NCBI GenBank assembly: GCA_019925795.1 | Contig: CM034298.1 | Location: 52,974,365-53,038,364, forward strand | Direction of reading: 5' to 3' | Source: Dendrobium chrysotoxum | Taxonomy: Eukaryota; Streptophyta; Magnoliopsida; Asparagales; Orchidaceae | DNA: 64,000 bases | Shown here: one piece after another, positions 24,601-39,600 of the stretch | Numbering within the stretch: position 1 is the first letter of the stretch | Layout: every line of letters begins with the position of its first letter | Position numbers and translations under genes: made by a program | The notes under the pieces: model-generated | What the model saw: the letters and a program-made list of their open reading frames with translations, nothing else | The model's database searches: none | Told to the model about the DNA's origin: nothing

Positions 24601-27600
24601 ACCCCACAAAAGTGGTTTGTAGAGGTCCGTTAAAGTATAGGGTAAACATAATAATATTTGGGTAATTATATAGCAATTTATAATGCAATAAACTTTCTTG
24701 TTAACTACTTGATGATTAAACTTATAAAGAATTTCTTTACTTGGTGAAAATAATTGTTTAATCATAAATAATGTTTACCCGATTTGTAGTCATCATCATG
24801 AAGACGTATAGGGTAAACCATAAACTCAATTAAAACACTTCACATATACACACTAAGCTGTTTCTCTTATAATCGTCAGTTGCACACTTGTGTCTTCTTG
24901 AATCTTTCATCTCAAGCTCTATTTCAAGTTGTAAAGGCTCCAAGCAAGTTTAGTGTACAATGCCATCATTACCATGGGCTAAATGCCACCATATAGGATT
25001 TGTTATTGTTAAATCACTAAGCCAATCATATTTATATGATAGATATTGAGGCTCATACTATTTATTTCTTAGGTTGTGTTTGGAGTTTTGGTTTGCACTT
25101 CACTTCACTTTCTTGCCTGCCTTCTGTAGAAAAGCCATGTTCCCAGCTTTGCCGTAGCTGACTGTGTCAGGGACATGCTATAGAATCAAAACACTCACTG
25201 CCATTCCAAGAAATAGCTCATTGCTCTTGTGACTGGATTGTTTACTATTTCCTTTTATTAAATGACAGGTACCCCCATGTTGAAAAAGATCACTTGGTAA
25301 AACTTCTTAAGCAACTGATTCTTAACTGCTCCCCTCAAGTACATGGTGTTGCATTAGGAAACACTCCAAATGCAGCTGATGTTCCAACTCTACTTGGAGC
25401 TGGCTCCTTCTCCCTTCTATCATGTATGCGTTCACCTTTTGGTTGCAATATTAGAGCGTTTTCATTATGTTTCCTAGTTCTCAATATCTTTGAATTAATA
25501 TGCATCACTTTTCATTCATCATGTAGTGTTAACTTTTCACTTTTCTAAACTGCTGTCTTGCCAACATGCTGTGTTTCAGCTGATCGAGATAAAGATGATA
25601 AAACAACTGGCCAATTGTCTGGTTATCTGCGTTGGCCACACATGCAGGCTGATCAGGTTCGTGGATTGAGTTTGAGGGAGATTGGTGGTGGTTTTACTAA
25701 GCACCATCGTGCTCCATCTATTCGTGCTGCATGTTATGCCATTGCTAAGCCATCCACTATGGTACAAAAGATGCAATTTACAATAAAGTTGAGGGGGCAT
25801 CAGAATGCTGTCTATTGTGGTATAATTAGTATATTTTTCATAAACAACCTACATTCTATATCTAGTAATTGAAAATATCTAGTAATTCTTTAATATGATA
25901 GCTTCTTAAACAATGACAAGACAACTCTTTTTATGTCTCATAGAATGTGCATGTGAGAAGGAAAACCAATTCATCCTTTTTTTAACCTATTTTCTTAGAA
26001 CAAGAAAGCGGGAATGCTGCTTCAACGTAAGCCGAATTAAACTACTTGACTGAAACAAGTTAGTGTCTACTTTGGCTGGTCCTTGGATCTAAATTAGTTT
26101 CTTAGGTGAAGCACAGATTTATCTTGTGGCACTTTGACCAGTTGTTAGTTTGTTCATTAGGTTAAGTCAAAAGCTTAATAATCCTTGAAACAGTTGTACA
26201 TGACTAAAATTTGTTTCCATTGTTTCTTTGGTGATAGAGAAAACCAACTTGGATGTTCATGTTTGTACCGATTGGCTCATGTCTAATTTATCATCAGTTT
26301 ATATACTAAACTGAGGAATATTTTCAATCATATCTTTTTGATAATTATTACCGGGGTATACTGCTTTAGTGCCTAATCATTCTTTTGTTTTCACAAAGAG
26401 AACTATTCTTGTGATCTAGAAGCCTGAATGAAGGTAATGGTGATCAAAGTGGTCCATTCTTGTGGTCATGGGCCTGAATGAGGGTAATCTTTATCTAGTA
26501 GCATCCTAGTTCGAGTGTTGACTTTGAAGGATGTTTGTTGGCGATGCCTAGGGCTTAAATTTTACTCCCATATACCTGTGAGCGAGTTATTGTCTTAACT
26601 CCTTGTTTTGTAATGCTTTTCAGCAAATTTTCTTTTCAAAATCTTGACAATTCGGTGTTTTGATATGTATCAGAACATGCACCTCCTCTATGGCTCATGA
26701 CCATGGAGCAGCTGGTGAAAGTCGAGTAATAATGACTTTTATTTCACATAGGATTCATTTGGGGTGATTGTAACTTTTTGTAAAGTTTGATTATAAAGTC
26801 GCGGGGAAATCAAATTTTTTGAAAGCTGTTGAGAGTTTATAAATAATTTATTTTTTGAATAAGTTAGATAATAGCTTTCTAGAGCTATCATACTATAGCA
26901 GATCGGGTTGTAAAAAGCAGCTTCCTACCACAAAAATTTTATGAAGTAGCAAGAAAATAATAGCTAAATGAAAGTATAGCAGAGATCTAAAAGGCGAAGA
27001 TGTGAAAAAGTTATCCCATATAGACCCTAAATAACAAAACACATGATGAATGTAAGTTTATGATTAGAATTTTCTAATGTAACTAGAAAGATGTGATATA
27101 TCTGGATCATGTGAGGGCCTTGTGATTTCTAGATTAAAAAAACTACTAATAAGTTAACAACTTTCTTTAAATACAAACAATAAATATGAGAATCAAAACC
27201 CATTTATAATGTAATGATAAAATTAAATATGAATGAAATAATTAGTAATTCAAACCATGCTACTTGATGAGTAATTATAATTTAATAATCACAAATAAAT
27301 CAGCTGTTATCTTAACTTTGAACAAAATCAAGAGTAACAGCAAACCAATAACATATTATGTAGATGAAATATGATCAATGATAGAAATGACCTAGTTATG
27401 AAATCCATGTCTCATGTCGGTGTAAGGAGATGACTTATGAAATATGATAGTTGCACTTATATCACACTTGAAAGAATCCCACCTAATTAGCACACAAAAT
27501 ATTGAAATTGGGAGAAGAATTTTTTATTCAATTTAATTTCTATTTACAATCCGTTGAACATTTATTTCTAAACTGATCATCCTTATGATAGTAGAAATGG

Positions 27601-30600
27601 TCAACACAAGATTAACCCCAATCTGATTCATATAAACATCAAATTCACACTTAAACTTTATTTAGGAAAAATCAAGAATTTAAATTGAGACATAACTTTT
27701 TTTTTTAATTTCTTTTCGTGTGAATAAAACCCGAGCCCACTAGAAATCTTGTAAAAATAGAAAATTGCAGGTTGCAATACTCAAATAATAGATGACAGCA
27801 AGTTGAGTGGTCTAATAAAGATTGTAGAAATATGCAACCAAAAGAATGCATAACAACAACACTTGGGAATCATGTGCCATATAATGGAGCTTGCAGAAGT
27901 GGCCACAATCTCAGGAAAAAATAAGGACTTAATAGTCCCACACAAATCTTCTTAGTTTAGAAAAAAATTGACTCCGATGAATTAAACCTTTAATACATTA
28001 TAATGATGACCTTAGTAGGAATCGCAGGTAGCACTTGCATTGAATTTAAGGTTGAACTTATAGAAATCCAAGAACCTGGTCAACCTTATCTCCAACCAAC
28101 CATATAGACCAACCAAACATTAGAAATAACATATATGCCTTTTCCCTAAACCATAATCATAGGTATGCTCCAACCTATAAAAAATTATATATATAAAAAA
28201 AAAAGGAAATCAACTAGTGAAAATAAATAAACTCTTCTCAGATCATTTCTTCATGCGACACATTCGATTGGAATAAACATATAGATTTTTATAAAATCTA
28301 CCTGTCTTAGACAAATTTGGCTCTGAATTTGCTTTTGATACTCATCAAATAAATAATTACAAAATTTGTGCTTCTGACAAAGTAATCAATGAGTCATCAC
28401 AAGTATGCTTTTTCTTACCATTGAACTATATACCTCTAAAATCTACAAATGACATTGGTCATAATCTCATTATCTAAAATAGCCTAAAGAATAAGATGTA
28501 TAAAAGCATTTGACAAAGGATTATTTGTGGACTTTTAAGGAGGGATGTAAAACCGAGAAGAAACCAAGAAATTGACAAGCTTATGAAGTAAAATTAAATC
28601 AAACACGTTGAAAATTAGATTAATACCATACTTTTTTGAAATTTTAAATTTGTAAGTGTTAGTTCTAATGAGTTCGAAAATTTTAAATTTTCATGCATTT
28701 TTTATTTAATTTCTTACAGGTTCTTGATTGTGTGAAATGAGATAATCTTGAAAAATTAACTTACAACTACAAAAATAGAATACTTTTTCCTCAAAGTTTG
28801 TGGTAAATCCAATACAAAGTCTGTATCAATGTCCTCTCATAGTTTATAAGGAATTGGTAGAAGTGTATAAAACCCTATGTTATGTTTCCTACATTTGACA
28901 ATCTAAAAAGTCCTATAAAAAATAAAAAAAAATCTAAAAAGTCCTATATTGTAAAATAATACATGCCACATCCCTCTTTAGACTTGGTTAGAAATATTTA
29001 TCCTCAATTATGAAAATAGTTTTACACCTACTAATATGTTAAACATCACCGACAACTTGTATCTAAAATCAAATTCTTTTAAAGATGAAAAATAAGTGGC
29101 CTCAGATAAATAAATATCTTTAAGCATGCAATCTTTGTTTACCTTAGAAGAATTATTAAACTCTTTGATAAATCTCACCAAATCCTTACCGGTGGCATTT
29201 TCCTCCTTTATATGATCAAATCTAGTTTCTTGAATGTGTATTGTATCTAGGATGGCACAAAGTCTTCTCAAACATTAATTCAGTTCTATCAAAACATTTA
29301 TGGACAAAAAAATATTTTATATAACTCAACCTACTTAGCATGTCTATATCCCAATTTCTTTTGGGAACTCATTATTAGCCTTTTCCTAATTTATTTGGGG
29401 TTGGTGTTAGGATTCCTCATTTTCTAATAACTTCTATACATGTAATATGAAGTTTACGTCTTATGTTTTCTAATCTACTGATACTAATTTTTTCAATTTG
29501 CATAATTAGCACATTTTTTTACTTTTTTATTGCACATGTCCAAACCACGCATGTCTATTTTCAGTTACTTTATCTTTAATAGATGTTATTCCAGGCTTTT
29601 TTTTTTAATTTATCTATTTTAATTTTTTCACACGGGTATCTTAACATTCTCATTTTTATTACACAACTTAGATATTGATGAATTTTTTATAACACAACAT
29701 TTGGATCCATACAAAATAACTTTTCTCATCGACATAATTATAGTTTCATAAAGCATAACTTTAAGCCTCCATGATATTTTCTCATTAAACAAAACTTTTG
29801 AGGCATTTCTTCATTTTAACCATTCTGTCTTTAACTCTAGAATTTATATTCTCATTTATATCTCAATTCTTCTATATAGTAAATCTAAAATATTTAAACT
29901 TATCACATCCCTAGTTATCATCTAATAATATTGAATGATAACTTTTTTTTTTCATTGTGCCCTATACTCAATTTTTGTTCTACTAATTCTAAGGCCTCTA
30001 TATTTTAAACTTTTCCTCGCCATTCTAATTTTTTAGTTATTTCAGTAGATGTCTCTTTAGTTATAACTATTTCATTTACAAACATGCACCAAGGCCCTTC
30101 GTTTTGAGTATCTTTTATAAACATCTTAAGAACCTATGGAAAGGATATAGACTGAATGCTGATCCTTGATGCAAACACATGCTCATCATTAATTATCTCG
30201 GTGAAAAATTACTTCCCTAATAAATTTTCTTGGCATGAAACTAAATTGGTTCTCTGAAATTGTTGTAACTTTTATAAGCCTATGTTCCGTTACTCGCTAC
30301 TTATGGAGTCATTATATGACTCATAAGTTTGATTCATTTTACATAATCCATCTTTGATTTTAAAAGTAATTTTTTGTTCATCATTTTCCCTGATTCTAAC
30401 TTGACGGTACCCACTTTTCAAATCAATTTTAGAAAATTCACAGCACAATTCATCATATTTTAAATATTATCTAAATAAGGTAAAGGAAATCTATAATCTT
30501 TTCACACACATACAAATTCTCATCATTCTTAGGTGTAAGCAAAGTAGATACATCGCAAAAGCTCATGCTTTGCCTATTAAATCATTTCTTAAGCACTTTA

Positions 30601-33600
30601 TCAACTCTTTTAAATTCATTAGTTATGTTGAATTCATCTAATAATGATGTAATTTAGGTAATGTGATCTTTGAACTAAATCAATCATATGTTGTATATCC
30701 TTAAAGAAGCTCACCAGGACAAATAGGTTTAAAATCAATCAATAACTGATTAACATCAGTAGATAATGTAACAATTTCATGTATTATATTATTCAACTCA
30801 ACTCAACAACTACTAAGTTATAGATCACACATTATTGCGGATTCTCTTTCTCAAATGCATGTTTACTTAGAATACCCAAATATTTTCTTACTAAATTGGA
30901 GCACTAGATACTTATGTAGATTTAGACCCCCCCTCCGTCTCTACTATAGAAGTTATACATTTGCTGAGAGGTTTGATGGAGAAGTACAGAGAGAGTAAGG
31001 AGGAGGATTTACATCTGATATTTATTGATTTAGAGAAAGCATATGATAAAGTTCTTAGAGTAGTGCTTTGAAGAGTTTTAGAAAAGAAAGGAGTTAATAA
31101 TGCTTATATTCACTTCATTAATGATATGTATATATGAGCTATTACTAGTGTTCAAACACAAGGTGGTTTGACCAAGTGTTTTCCTATTTCAGTTGGATTA
31201 TATCAAGGATCAGCTTTAAGCTCATTAGTCATGGATTTTCCTACTAGACATTTGCAAGAGGTTGTACCTTGGTGCATGCTTTTTGTTGATAAGACTAGAG
31301 AGGGAGTTGATGGAAAGCTTGAATTATGTTGGTCAACCTTAGAGTCTAAAGGTTTCGTTTGAGTAGATATAAAACTGAATTCATGGAATGTAATTTTAAT
31401 AATAATAGATCTAATGGTGGGATTATGACATTGGGTGATCAAGTCATAAAAAAAGAGAGCATGTTTTAGATATCTTGGGTCTATTGTTCAAAGCGGTATT
31501 GAAATAGATGGGGATATTATTAGTAGAATTCAACTTGTATGGTTTAAGTGGAGGAATACATTGGGCCTATTGTGTGATAGAAAAGTACTTCTCAAACTTA
31601 ATGGAAAATTTTATAAGATGGTGGTGAAACCTGCAATGCTTTATGGCGTTGAATGCTGGCCGTTAAAAGAGAAGCATAATATTAAGTTAAGTGTTGTAGA
31701 GATGAGGATGCTCAAGTGGATGAGTGGTTTTACACTTAGAGATAGAATACGAAATGAGTATACAGATGAAAGGTTGGAGTAGCTCCAGTGGCAAATAAGA
31801 TTAGAGAAAGTTGTCTTAGATGGTTTGGTCACTTATAATGTGAACCTCCCGATGACCATGTTAGGAGAATAGATGTATTAGATGCGACCTATGTCAAGAA
31901 AGGTAGAGGTAGACCTAAAAATGCGTGGTTAGAAAGTATTAAAAAATATCTTTTTTATTAGATTTAAATGAGAAATTGACTCTTAATAGGACACAATGGA
32001 GAAAAATGATTCATGTAGATGACCCCATAAAGTGGGATAAAGGCTTGTTGTTATAGATTTAAAAGTATATGTATTAGAATTTCTAAAAAGAGTAACATGT
32101 AAATCATCAATCCAAAGTCTACCCAAAATACATGAGCAATAACCATGGTTAACACATCACATTAGATTCTATCATTTTATGTAGCCAATTTAAATCGGAT
32201 TTAAACAAATCTTAGACACAAAAACATAAGTTATATCTACCCATGCTATCTTATATGATTATTGATTTTGTCAAGTTTGAAATTCATATAAAGTCTAGTG
32301 TGGGCATACTCAACATTCATGTAGCTCCCATTATTAATTATAATCTTTCAAAGTTTCTCCTCATGTTTGAAATAATCTGAAAAAAATTAGTTTTCTTTTA
32401 ATTAGATTCACTCTTAGGAGAAGCTATGATGCAACACGACATTCAAAGAATTATCAAATAAAGCATCATAAGAACCACTAATTTTCTCATTAATTTCATA
32501 AACATTATCAAAACCATTGCTTTCATTCTTCCTCCATATTTACATACAAGTTCTTACTAGTACACTCGGTGATGGTTAAAATGAGCCTTTATAAAAATCT
32601 TAGGCCTAGATGTAGATGCAAATTATTTTTCATTATTATTGTTATTTATTGTTATGTTACTACTTTTAAATATAGTAGGTGCACCAGACTTGATTGCTTT
32701 GACAAAATGATACACTGCTACATTGCTTGAATATGTAGTAACCTCCTTAGACACAAAATTTTAACACCTGCTCAAAATTTAATGCAAGGTAACTAGTATG
32801 CTTAATTGATTGCATGTGGTGTGCTGTCATCACTTTCTTGATATTAGATTTCAAATCAAACTTAAACTTAAGAAGTGGTTTTAGCCTTTTAGGACCTTCA
32901 ATGATCTCAGAAATGCAACAACAATTTATCAAATTTGTACATTTATTAAGTGGCAATGTTGGTCGCTTGTTTTAATGAATTAAATTCTTAAAGCAAATGA
33001 TTATTATAAAACAATGAGAAATATTTATCTTTTAAAATTTATTTCATTTCAGCCTATTTGGTAATAGATTTTCTTCATAACCTTTCATTTTATCTTTTCA
33101 TTCTCATCAAATAAATTTCAGCTTATGTAATAAATTTTATTATTTTGAATCTCACTGTCGCATATCATAAATGTTTTGACATTTAAAAAAAAAATCTAAA
33201 TCCATTGCATAATTGATAAAAGCTTAAAAGCTTGAGGGTCATTTTTACCATTATAGATAGATACCTCAATTTCAAGTTTTCTTGTTTTGTCATAATCTAC
33301 ATTAAAATCTTGTTGTCCATAATTTTTATAAACAACATTGTTAAAAACCCTAACTAGTATATCATAATTATTTCCTTGTCTCCTACCAATGTTGGCATTC
33401 AATTGAATTGGCTCATCATCATGATCACGATCCACCTCAGGTTCATGTGCATGAATTTGATGGGCTTCAAATAAGTGCTGTTAAAAGCGTGCATTTAATT
33501 GTGCTTCAAAGGTGAAATATCATGAAGTAGAAGAGTTATGCGTTGTAACCTTCTCAGGAACTCAGAGAAAGCAAAGCATGCATTGTATGTCTTTCTCGAG

Positions 33601-36600
33601 TGTGAAACAAAGCATGTGCTGCTTGTCACTTGACTGTGAAAGCCCTGTAGAAGACTCGTACAAAGCTCTTGTGGTTCTTTGCGGCTTGTTTTTGGGTTGG
33701 GAACTTGTGACTTTTGGGTTTGCCTCACATGCCCAGTTGACTAGTCAATTTATTTCATAGAAAAAAAGAAAGGAGAACTGTAGTTGATAACTTAGTCTAG
33801 CAAAGCAAGCAACAGGAGTAGATGCTCATCCTTCTTGTCTCCATCTACGATTTCTCCTTGACATGTGAACATAACAGTAAAAACATTCAAACTTATTATC
33901 TCTGCCTCTAGTTTTTGCTCCATATGCTGTCATATATTGGCATCTGTCCGTTTGTAGATTTTCCTCCACACGAAGAACCGCTACACTTTATTTTCATGCA
34001 TTTCTTGAACTTCTCGTTTGTCTCTAGTATTCTTTATTTATGTTGGATAATAAACATTTTTCTTTCGTTCTGTTAGATAAGAAGTTTGAAAAAGACTTTA
34101 TTCTATCTAGCTTATATTTTTGGGAATCAGAAAATATGTTAGATCAATCGCCACATTGTTTTTGCATAATGCATTTCTTCATAAGGCAACATTAGTTGTC
34201 TTTGTGCAAGGCATTTCACTTTTAAAGTTCGTCTTCAAATTTTAAATGTACATGATATTTCTGTTTAATTTTTTCCAAGTTTTAAGTCATTTATAAATAG
34301 CTCATATTTTACAGTTATTGAATGTATCATTGTATAGGCTAAAAATTATTAATTGTTTAAATTTGATTAATTATATGTCTATTTTATGGACATTAGATAT
34401 GTATATGTAATATACAAGTTATGAGCGCCTAGTTAATAAAAGCATCGCTTTGCATTGTTCTTTGCACCTTTAAGCAATAAGGAAGTCTTGCACATCACAT
34501 TGTGCCTTGAAGACATTGCTTCAAATTATCAATTATTGTTTTAACTAAACTATTGAATCATATATTTGATTTTGGTTATTTAAAAACTTTTTCAATTGTT
34601 CTTGTATAGTGGTTAAAGTTGTAATTCCAATTTGATGCATGGCGATTTTAGGGCTAGGGCTTTCTAATGCAATTAAAATGATGTAATGTTTGCAGGTAAT
34701 GTAAGAATCTTATGATTCATACATCACAAACCACTAAATAAGTCAATGATCAACAATAATGTAATGATTTAATGAATTCAAATCAATCAAGGAGAAATTT
34801 AAACCAGACAATCAAAAAATGAAAAATCAGTTGTAATCAAATAATAGAAATTAAACTTGCCCTATGATCTTAGTTTTCGTCGTGTGATAGTTAGAAGTCA
34901 TGTTGTAATAATTTCTGGTTGAGGGACTAGGCTGAACTAGTGCCATGGTTTGGAACCCGTTTATTTTTAAGGTGGTTGCAAAGTGTGTCAAATTTAAATA
35001 AAATCAAGAGCATTAACAAGTACATTATAAATTATGCAGATAAAATAGGATAAATAAAGGTATTATCAAATTAAGAAATCCATGCTTCATATAAGTACAC
35101 GGAGATGACATCCCTTGAAATTAAGAAGTCACAGTTGTACCACACTTTAAGGAATCACAAACCCAACAATCACATGCAAGATTTAAAAATGAAAAAAAAT
35201 TGTGTGATCAATGTTTTGAGTGATCAATGTTTTTATTTACATGCTTCAAAAGATTCATTTATATATTTCTAACGGGTTGGTTGGTAGATATTGGTCAACA
35301 CAAGATCTGCCCAATCTGATTTCAGATAAACATCAAGTTCACATGTAATCGTTATCAACATAACAATAACATAACATTGCCTAACAAAGTCTTATTGTTG
35401 TTGCTTTTATTTCGTTTGTGTAATCACATCTTGGATTGAGGTGTGTGGTCAAGTGGTTAAGGGATCTTATCCTTATTTCTTAAATTATGATCATGTGACT
35501 TCTTCTGGGATAACATATATATAACTGACTGCTTTAGTAGTCTCACATCTAAATTTTCCACCAGTTTATGGTTAAACTGAGGAAATATTTTCTATCAGGG
35601 CTTTGTAATAATTATCACTATTTATTAATTCCTTTTTTTTTTCTGTTTTTGTAGCTACATTTGACCGCTTGGGTCGCTATGTAATTACTGGTTCAGATGA
35701 TCGCCTGGTAAAAATTTGGTCCATGGAAACAGCATTCTGCCTTGCCAGCTGTAGAGGACACGAGGTGACTGGATTTTTTTGATACTTTGAGTTCCATTTT
35801 TCTGTACCGTATAACTGCCCCCCCCCTCTCTCTCTCTCTCCCCCCCCCCCCCCCCCCCCCTCCCTCTCTCTCTCTCATACACACACACACGCACAGATAG
35901 AAGAAATCTGATTTTTTTTTCTCTGCATCAAAAGGGTGACATTACTGACTTGGCTGTGAGTTCAAATAATGCCTTGGTCGCATCAGCTTCAAATGATTTC
36001 ATCATCAGAGTTGTAAGTTGTTTACTTCCGTAGATACTTATGAATTCAGAATGGTTGTGCTCCATTTGTTATATTCTTTCTCCTGCTTTAGATTCTTTCT
36101 TCTGCTGAAAGCATGATCCATATTTATTTGTATTGGATCCTTCTATACTATTTGCTTTTCCTTATATACAGCACTATATGCATATTTTAAGTGATATGCT
36201 GTATTTGGGTATAAATTGCCACCTTATTTGAATGCAGTGGCGCTTGCCTGATGGTTTACCAATTTCAGTCTTGAGAGGACACACTGGAGCTGTAACTGCT
36301 ATTGCCTTCAGTCCACGACCAAGCTCCTGCTATCAGCTGTTATCGTAATTGTTCTTGTTCTCGTTTTTGAAACAACTCAATATGATGGGAGTTTAACCCA
36401 TTTCCTTACACTTATTTTGATGGGAGAAATACTACCTAAGCTAATGCTAATTGATATTACCTAAAATAAGTTTTTTCGGTTTTTCCTTTGCATTATAATG
36501 TTTATTCTGGTATTTCATCAAATTGGTCTGACTCGTTAATTTACAGAAGATTGAGCACTTATCAGCTAAATTGTTTAATAATTTTTTTGACAGCTTTTTT

Positions 36601-39600
36601 TTTTTTTTTTAAGAATTACAAATTGCATTAAGAACAGGAAAAAAGACTATTACAAGCTAAAAAGGAAATAGAGCTAACAACCCTACTTTTCCTAACATTG
36701 GGAAAGGAAGGTTTATTGAAAAGCAAACTAAGCATAAGGAAAAGTTTATTTGCAAATAGAAAATATCATAATGGAAAAAAGATCCACTACTCCTCACCTT
36801 GAACCAATTGTGGGGACACCAAAAGTTTGAAAACAATCAAGTTGGTTAGTATCCCAGAATTCCCCATCAGGTAATAAAATAAGACATAGGAAGAGTCCCA
36901 TATTCCATTACTATAATTTCATAATGCAAATAAACCTTTATGAAATTCTCAATACCTTGAGGCCATATCACCACCTCTTCCCTACTAGGTCCGAATCTTT
37001 TGTTTAGCCGTAAATAAAATGCTTGAATTTTTAATAGAGTTGATGCCTATTATATGCCATTTTGTAAGTCTTACTCGTCTGTTTTAATTAAGAACTCTCC
37101 ATTTACAAACCCACACACACGTCCCAAAAAGCCCATGTTTGAACTTGATAGAAGAATTACACACATCATAGGTTCCTACTTGAATATTTCTCATACTGTC
37201 TAGAAAAGTTGCTTTTAGTTAAATTGTTAATTTTGTCAAGATTTTAGGGATTTGGATGAACTTTTCAGCTGTCACATTAAAACTGAATATTTGTAGTCAT
37301 TGTTACCTTTTTGTATGTTGTTGTCTGTTGAATGATTATCGTCATTTGCATTTTTAATGAACTACTTTGATGATTGCCGGGGCATCATAATGGGAGATAA
37401 AGTGGTCTATGTGATACATAGAGATATGTAAGTTTTGCTTGTTTAATATATTTAGAGATCAAGTCAGATTACCGCTCTCTTGGCATAGTATGACTTGTGT
37501 ATATATTTGGAAATCAATGTAATAATTTTTATGACAAACTGTATATTTTGGTTTCATTTTCAAAGGTTTTTCAAGGCATTAAAAGTCTTATTTTCTGTTT
37601 TAGTTATTTGCTCTCGATTTTCAAAGAAATCATTTTGAATATGTTTGAACTTGATAGAGGAAATTCACACATAATGAGAACCCACTTTAATGTGTATACA
37701 TACTATTTTGAAAAGCTGATTATAGTTTAGTTCTTAATTTTTTCAAGATTTTGTTGAACTTTTCCACGATTACGTTACAATAGAATATTCTTACTTGCTG
37801 TTACAAATCCTTTTATTATCATTTGCATGCTAATACCTTATTTAAAAAAAGAGAGGAGCATCTTATTACTTATAAGAATGGTTATAGTAAAACTCCGATT
37901 AATTATTTTCTTATAAGAAAAATAGATCATTTAGATTGCAAAAGATTGTAAAATCATTCCGAGTGAAACTTTATGTACCTAACATTGCTTATTAGTTTTG
38001 AACTTTAAGATGAAGGGGTGAAATATAAAAAATAAAGTAAAATGTTGTCATAGGATTAGATGAGGGCATTTTAAGAATGCTAATAAAAATATTCTTAAGA
38101 GTAAGATTCAAGATCTCAAAATTTTGATTGTGCATGAGGAAGCTAATATTATATGGGAAAAAATAGCTAGTAATATTAATAGTTGAAAAGTAAAAACTCC
38201 TAATAGTAAAAATAGTTAATGGTGGAATCAAAATGTGCAAAACAATGTCAAAAATAATAAGTTTTGTTATAAAAATTAGTTATAGAGGGACTTGTAAGGA
38301 GTCTATGTAAATAATATTAATGATTTTTATAATCGATTAGATACAAAGGAGGGCGAAAGATGTATTTATAAGTTAGCCAAGCAAAGAGATAGAATAAGTA
38401 AAGATCTAGTTCAAGTGAAGTGCATTAAGGATGAAGAAAAGAAATTGCTTTATTAGAAAAGGATATTCAACTTAGGTGAATGAGATATTTCGATAAGCTT
38501 TTTAATAAAGATAGTGAGAATACGATTAACTTTAATAATCTTAGCACCTAAAATAAAAATAAAGATTATAGTTTTATTGTCATATTAGTAAAATCGAAGT
38601 TATAAAGGCTTTAAAGAAAATAAAGTGTAAAAAAACAGTTGTATTTGATGATATTCCAATAGAGGTGTGTTGAAATGCTTTGAAGATGAAGGAATTTCTT
38701 GGCTTACTAAACTTTTTAATATTATTTTGAAGACTAAAACGATGTTAGATGAGCAGAGAAGTGTGTTAGTTCATATTTGTAAAAAAAAGGTGATGCACAA
38801 GAGTGTGCGAATTATAAAGGAATTGAGTTAATGTGTCATACATTGTGTGTAATTTTTATAGTGATAAATCTAGTGGGGGATTGTGACTTTGGCGAATCAA
38901 GTCATTAAAAAGAGTACATATTTTAGATATATCGGGTCTATTAAAGTGATGGTGAACTTGATGGGGTTATTATTAGTAGAATTCAAGTTGGATGGTTGGA
39001 GTGGAGGAATGCATCGGGCCTGTTATGTGATAGAAATGTACCTCTCAAACTTAAGGCAAAATTCTATAAGATGGTTGTGAAATGCTTTATAGCGTTGAAT
39101 GTTGGCCATTAAAAGAGAAGCATAAAATTAAGTTAAGTGTTGTAGAAATGAGGATGCTCAGATGCATGAGTGGCTTTACTCTTAGAGACATAATGCAAAA
39201 TGAGTATATACGTGAAAAAGGTTTGAGTAGCTGCAGTGGCGAATAAGATTAGAGAGTCACTTTAGATGGTTTGGTCAAATAAAACGTCGGCCTTTCGATG
39301 ACCCGGTTAGGAGAGTAGATGTATTAGATCTAGCTTATGTTAAGAAAGGTAGTGGTAGACTTTAAAAGGCTTGGTTATAAAGTATTAAAAATGACATTTC
39401 TTTATTAGATTTAAATGAGAATTTGACTCTTAATATGACATAATGGAGAAAAAAGATTTATATAACTGACCCTACGTAGTGGGATAAAAGCTTGTTGTTG
39501 TTGTTGTTGTTGTAGTAGTATTTTTATGTTCACATTGTTGGGCATTTTAATGGGAGAAAAGTTGATCTGTGCTGTGTAATAGCAAGCAAGTTTTTCTTAA

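Larger units (their letters stand above)
21695..25268 (+). other. Intron 1 of the coding region
   Basis: It is 3.6 kb of AT-rich DNA. Contents: a weak miniature-element-like stretch (22840-23013), a tandem duplication at 23250-23360, and a dispersed repeat at about 23870-24540 with GTTCATATAAA and GAGCTTGAACAATG motifs. I see no gene. Confidence 0.6.
27170..35430 (-). mobile_element. Decayed Ty3/gypsy element on the minus strand
   Basis: Minus-strand relics appear in correct order from high to low coordinates: a gag-like segment (33196-33435, IYNGKNDPQAF), reverse transcriptase (about 30330-30760, FSKIDLKSGY and KDGL), an integrase N-terminal region (29008-29271) and the integrase core (about 28760-29000, with GFYT-LPIP and D-FVLDLP). 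Related, heavily diverged LTR-like flanks lie at about 27170-27740 and 34700-35430. All frames are broken. A plus-strand LINE (30937-32056) and a minus-strand LINE relic (about 29320-30240) are nested in it. The outer limits are approximate. Confidence 0.6.
25820..35654 (+). other. Intron 3, 9.8 kb, filled with nested transposon remains
   Basis: The intron holds repeat fragments at 26278-26352 and 35543-35620, a miniature element (26750-27028), and a decayed minus-strand Ty3/gypsy element (about 27170-35430) containing LINE pieces of both orientations. Exons 3 and 4 join in frame across it. Confidence 0.8.

Noticed and set aside
33495..33760. Opposite-strand frames of 77 and 82 codons
   Set aside because: Mutually antisense, no known domain, inside an old transposon region.
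35448..35520. tRNA gene suggested by GTGGTCAAGTGGTTAAGGG
   Set aside because: No cloverleaf can be completed and no proper B box follows; at most it is a SINE remnant.
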